Part shown: positions 62,222 through 64,000 of the stretch, piece after piece
How the letters are laid out: each line of letters begins with the position of its first letter
Numbering within the stretch: the first letter of the stretch is position 1
Assembly: GCF_027359575.1 (NCBI RefSeq)
Contig: NZ_CP114784.1
Span: 124,001 to 188,000, forward strand
From: Prochlorococcus marinus str. MIT 0917
Lineage (GTDB): Bacteria; Cyanobacteriota; Cyanobacteriia; PCC-6307; Cyanobiaceae
Direction: 5' to 3'
DNA length: 64,000 bases
Program-made: the position numbers and the translations under genes
Notes under the pieces: generated by a model
Told to the model about the DNA's origin: nothing
The model's database searches: none
The model's input: only the letters and a program-made list of their open reading frames with translations

Positions 62222-63640
62222 ATGACCAAGGCACATTTTGGATTAGTCGGTCTTGGAGTAATGGGTGAGAACCTTGTCCTTAATGCAGAGAGAAATGGTT
62301 TTTCTAGTGTGGTCTATAACCGTACTTATCAAAAAACTGAAGATTTCCTTCAAGGTAGAGGTTTAAATAAATCAATTCAAGGAGCGAAGGATCTTCAAGA
62401 ATTTGTATCAAAGCTGGAACGTCCAAGAAGAGTATTAATGATGGTTAAGGCTGGATCAGCTACTGATGCTGTAATTAATCAAATTTCGCCTTTCCTCGAG
62501 GAAGGGGACTTACTCATTGATGGTGGAAATGCCCAATTTATGGATACTGAAAGAAGAGTAAAAGAACTTGAGAGTAAGAGTTTTGGTTACATCGGAATGG
62601 GTGTATCAGGAGGAGCGAAGGGGGCTTTGGAAGGACCAAGCATGATGCCTGGTGGCACAAAGACTTCTTATGACGCCATAGAGAGTTTGTTGAACAAAAT
62701 GGCTGCTCAGGTAGAAGACGGCCCCTGTGTGACTTACATCGGCCCAGGAGGATCAGGACATTTTGTTAAGACCGTTCACAATGGTATTGAATATGGGATC
62801 GAGCAAATATTGGCTGAGGCCTATGACTTGATGAAGAGAGTTTGTGGAATGAGCGGTGATGAGATGGCATCTGTTATGGGCTATTGGAATAAAACCGAGG
62901 AGCTTTCCTCCTATCTTGTTGAAATCACAGAGGCATGTTTACGAGTTAAGGATCCTGATGATAGTTCCGATCTTGTTGAAAAGATAATGGACAAGGCGGG
63001 CCAGAAAGGTACTGGCTTATGGACAGTCGTAAGCGCGCTTGAACTTGGTGCTTCTGTCCCAACTATCTATGCATCTTTGAATGGAAGGGTTATGAGTTCG
63101 ATGAAAGATCAAAGAAATTATGCAGAAACAATTTTGAACGGCAATAAGCCTTCGTTTGTTGATTTTGGAAAGCCTTCTGATGGAATGCCTTTGCTTATGG
63201 ATGCAGTCGTTTTGGCTACAATAGCTAGCTATGCCCAAGGTATGGACATTTTACGACTTGCTTCTGATGAATATAATTACGATCTTGACATGCCCTCGAT
63301 AGCTCAAATATGGAAAGGTGGTTGTATAATAAGGTCTACTCTTTTGAGTCGTATACAGGATGCATTTAAAAAAGATCCGAAGTTAAGCAATCTTATTCTA
63401 GATAGTTGGTTTACTGAACAGGTAAATAATCGTCTTTCTGGTCTGACTCAGGTTGTTTCTGCTGCTGCTAATGCTGGAATTCCAGTTCCGTGTTTAAGTA
63501 GCACTCTTGATTATTTAAATAGCTTTAGAACCTCTAGACTTCCCCAAAATTTGGTTCAGGCAATGAGAGATTGTTTTGGCTCTCATACTTATGAGCGCGT
63601 AGACAAAGCCGGATCATTTCACACTGAATGGATTGATTGA
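62222..63640 (+). CDS. gnd: 6-Phosphogluconate dehydrogenase
   Basis: Oxidative pentose phosphate pathway: 6-phosphogluconate to ribulose-5-phosphate with NADP. 472 residues. FGLVGLGVMGENLVLNAERN binds NADP, IGMGVSGGAKGALEGPSMMP is the substrate loop, and GPGGSGHFVKTVHNGIEYG carries the catalytic Lys. Feeds back into the Calvin pool. pgl starts 5 bp later. Confidence 0.98.
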   Translation: MTKAHFGLVGLGVMGENLVLNAERNGFSSVVYNRTYQKTEDFLQGRGLNKSIQGAKDLQEFVSKLERPRRVLMMVKAGSATDAVINQISPFLEEGDLLIDGGNAQFMDTERRVKELESKSFGYIGMGVSGGAKGALEGPSMMPGGTKTSYDAIESLLNKMAAQVEDGPCVTYIGPGGSGHFVKTVHNGIEYGIEQILAEAYDLMKRVCGMSGDEMASVMGYWNKTEELSSYLVEITEACLRVKDPDDSSDLVEKIMDKAGQKGTGLWTVVSALELGASVPTIYASLNGRVMSSMKDQRNYAETILNGNKPSFVDFGKPSDGMPLLMDAVVLATIASYAQGMDILRLASDEYNYDLDMPSIAQIWKGGCIIRSTLLSRIQDAFKKDPKLSNLILDSWFTEQVNNRLSGLTQVVSAAANAGIPVPCLSSTLDYLNSFRTSRLPQNLVQAMRDCFGSHTYERVDKAGSFHTEWID

Positions 63641-63645
63641 TACTA

Positions 63646-64000
63646 ATGACTAAATATGAAATTCAAGTTTCAGAAGACAAAAACTCTCTCGCTCAAGCTG
63701 CCTCTGATTTGATTGCTCAGATTGTTGAGTCAACTTTAAAAATTAAAAATAAAGCAAAAATTGCCCTTTGTGGTGGTTCGACTCCTAAGGCTGCTTATTC
63801 TTTATTGGGTAAAAAAAATATTGATTGGATGAACGTCGATTTGTTCCTTGGAGATGAAAGATGGGTTGACAATGAATCTCAAGATAGCAATTGCTTTCTA
63901 TTGAATAATTCATTATTTAAAGAAGGTAACCCTTCCCTACAAGCATCATTTTTTAGTGTTTCAACCGTTGAATTAGCATCGCCAGAGGAAAGTGCTAAAG
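63646..64000 (+). CDS. pgl: 6-Phosphogluconolactonase, N-terminal part
   Basis: Hydrolyses 6-phosphogluconolactone, the step before gnd. The first 118 residues are visible before the window ends. KAKIALCGGSTPKAAYSLLG is the family substrate loop and DLFLGDERWVDNESQDSN is the second conserved block. Starts 5 bp after gnd, forming an operon. This family is also called DevB in old cyanobacterial annotation, unrelated to the ABC exporter subunit. Confidence 0.92.
   Translation, partial: MTKYEIQVSEDKNSLAQAASDLIAQIVESTLKIKNKAKIALCGGSTPKAAYSLLGKKNIDWMNVDLFLGDERWVDNESQDSNCFLLNNSLFKEGNPSLQASFFSVSTVELASPEESAK

Noticed and set aside
1-64000. tRNA genes, CRISPR arrays, insertion sequences, high-light-inducible (Hli) proteins
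   Set aside because: I looked for T-loop motifs, regularly spaced repeats, transposase frames and ExxNGRxAMxG motifs by eye and found none. A short or divergent example could have been missed.

Overview
The window looks like a piece of a marine picocyanobacterial chromosome, most likely Prochlorococcus, and by overall character a low-light, NATL-like lineage (the clade is inference). The grounds are AT-rich DNA, a dense gene layout, many very small orphan proteins, frequent TTG/GTG starts, and cyanobacterial markers: psb28, chlP, pcyA, a GUN4-domain protein, a SipA-like protein, class II FBP/SBPase, and 6S RNA directly downstream of purK. No tRNA, rRNA, CRISPR array or insertion sequence was recognised.

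Layout. (1) 1-3.1 kb, core: the end of a MidA-like methyltransferase gene, aroB, purK and 6S RNA. (2) About 3.1-16.8 kb, an accessory, low-density zone: some twenty small, mostly unrecognised proteins, several with one membrane span, one built of 11-residue repeats and one with twin CX3C motifs. Among them are a nucleoside 2-deoxyribosyltransferase-like protein, a possible MTHFR-fold protein, DUF1824 and DUF1651 proteins, a ribbon-helix-helix protein, a BaiN/YhiN-type flavoprotein and a DoxX protein. Several perfect or near-perfect palindromes lie between genes, one of 58 nt. (3) 16.8-30 kb, core: AI-2E-type permease, psb28, mnmH, GUN4 protein, anti-sigma-like ATPase, methyltransferase, glnA (candidate NtcA promoter and a strong terminator), a class V aminotransferase, tadA, a PLP decarboxylase, a DUF697 GTPase, lspA, bioY and sipA-like.

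(4) 30-43.7 kb: an active/inactive M16 peptidase pair, pcyA, a DevBCA-type ABC exporter, a family 2 glycosyltransferase, rpsB-tsf, an unrecognised protein, recG and a VanX-like dipeptidase. (5) 43.6-50.4 kb: ferredoxin-sulfite reductase, whose reading frame carries about 113 extra N-terminal residues resembling the start of a tyrosine recombinase; glyS; chlP; and a VanY/LdcB-like carboxypeptidase. (6) 50.4-57.3 kb: typA, DUF309, a polytopic GT-C-like protein, lptB, an LptF/LptG permease and ccsA. (7) 57.3-64 kb, carbon metabolism: rpe, glpX, hemA, glgC, gnd and the start of pgl, linking the Calvin cycle, glycogen synthesis, the oxidative pentose phosphate route and tetrapyrrole entry.

No complete new multi-gene system stands out. 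The points most worth following are the recombinase-like extension on sulfite reductase, the 11-residue-repeat protein, the twin-CX3C protein with a 13-bp palindrome against its start codon, and the 58-nt palindrome.
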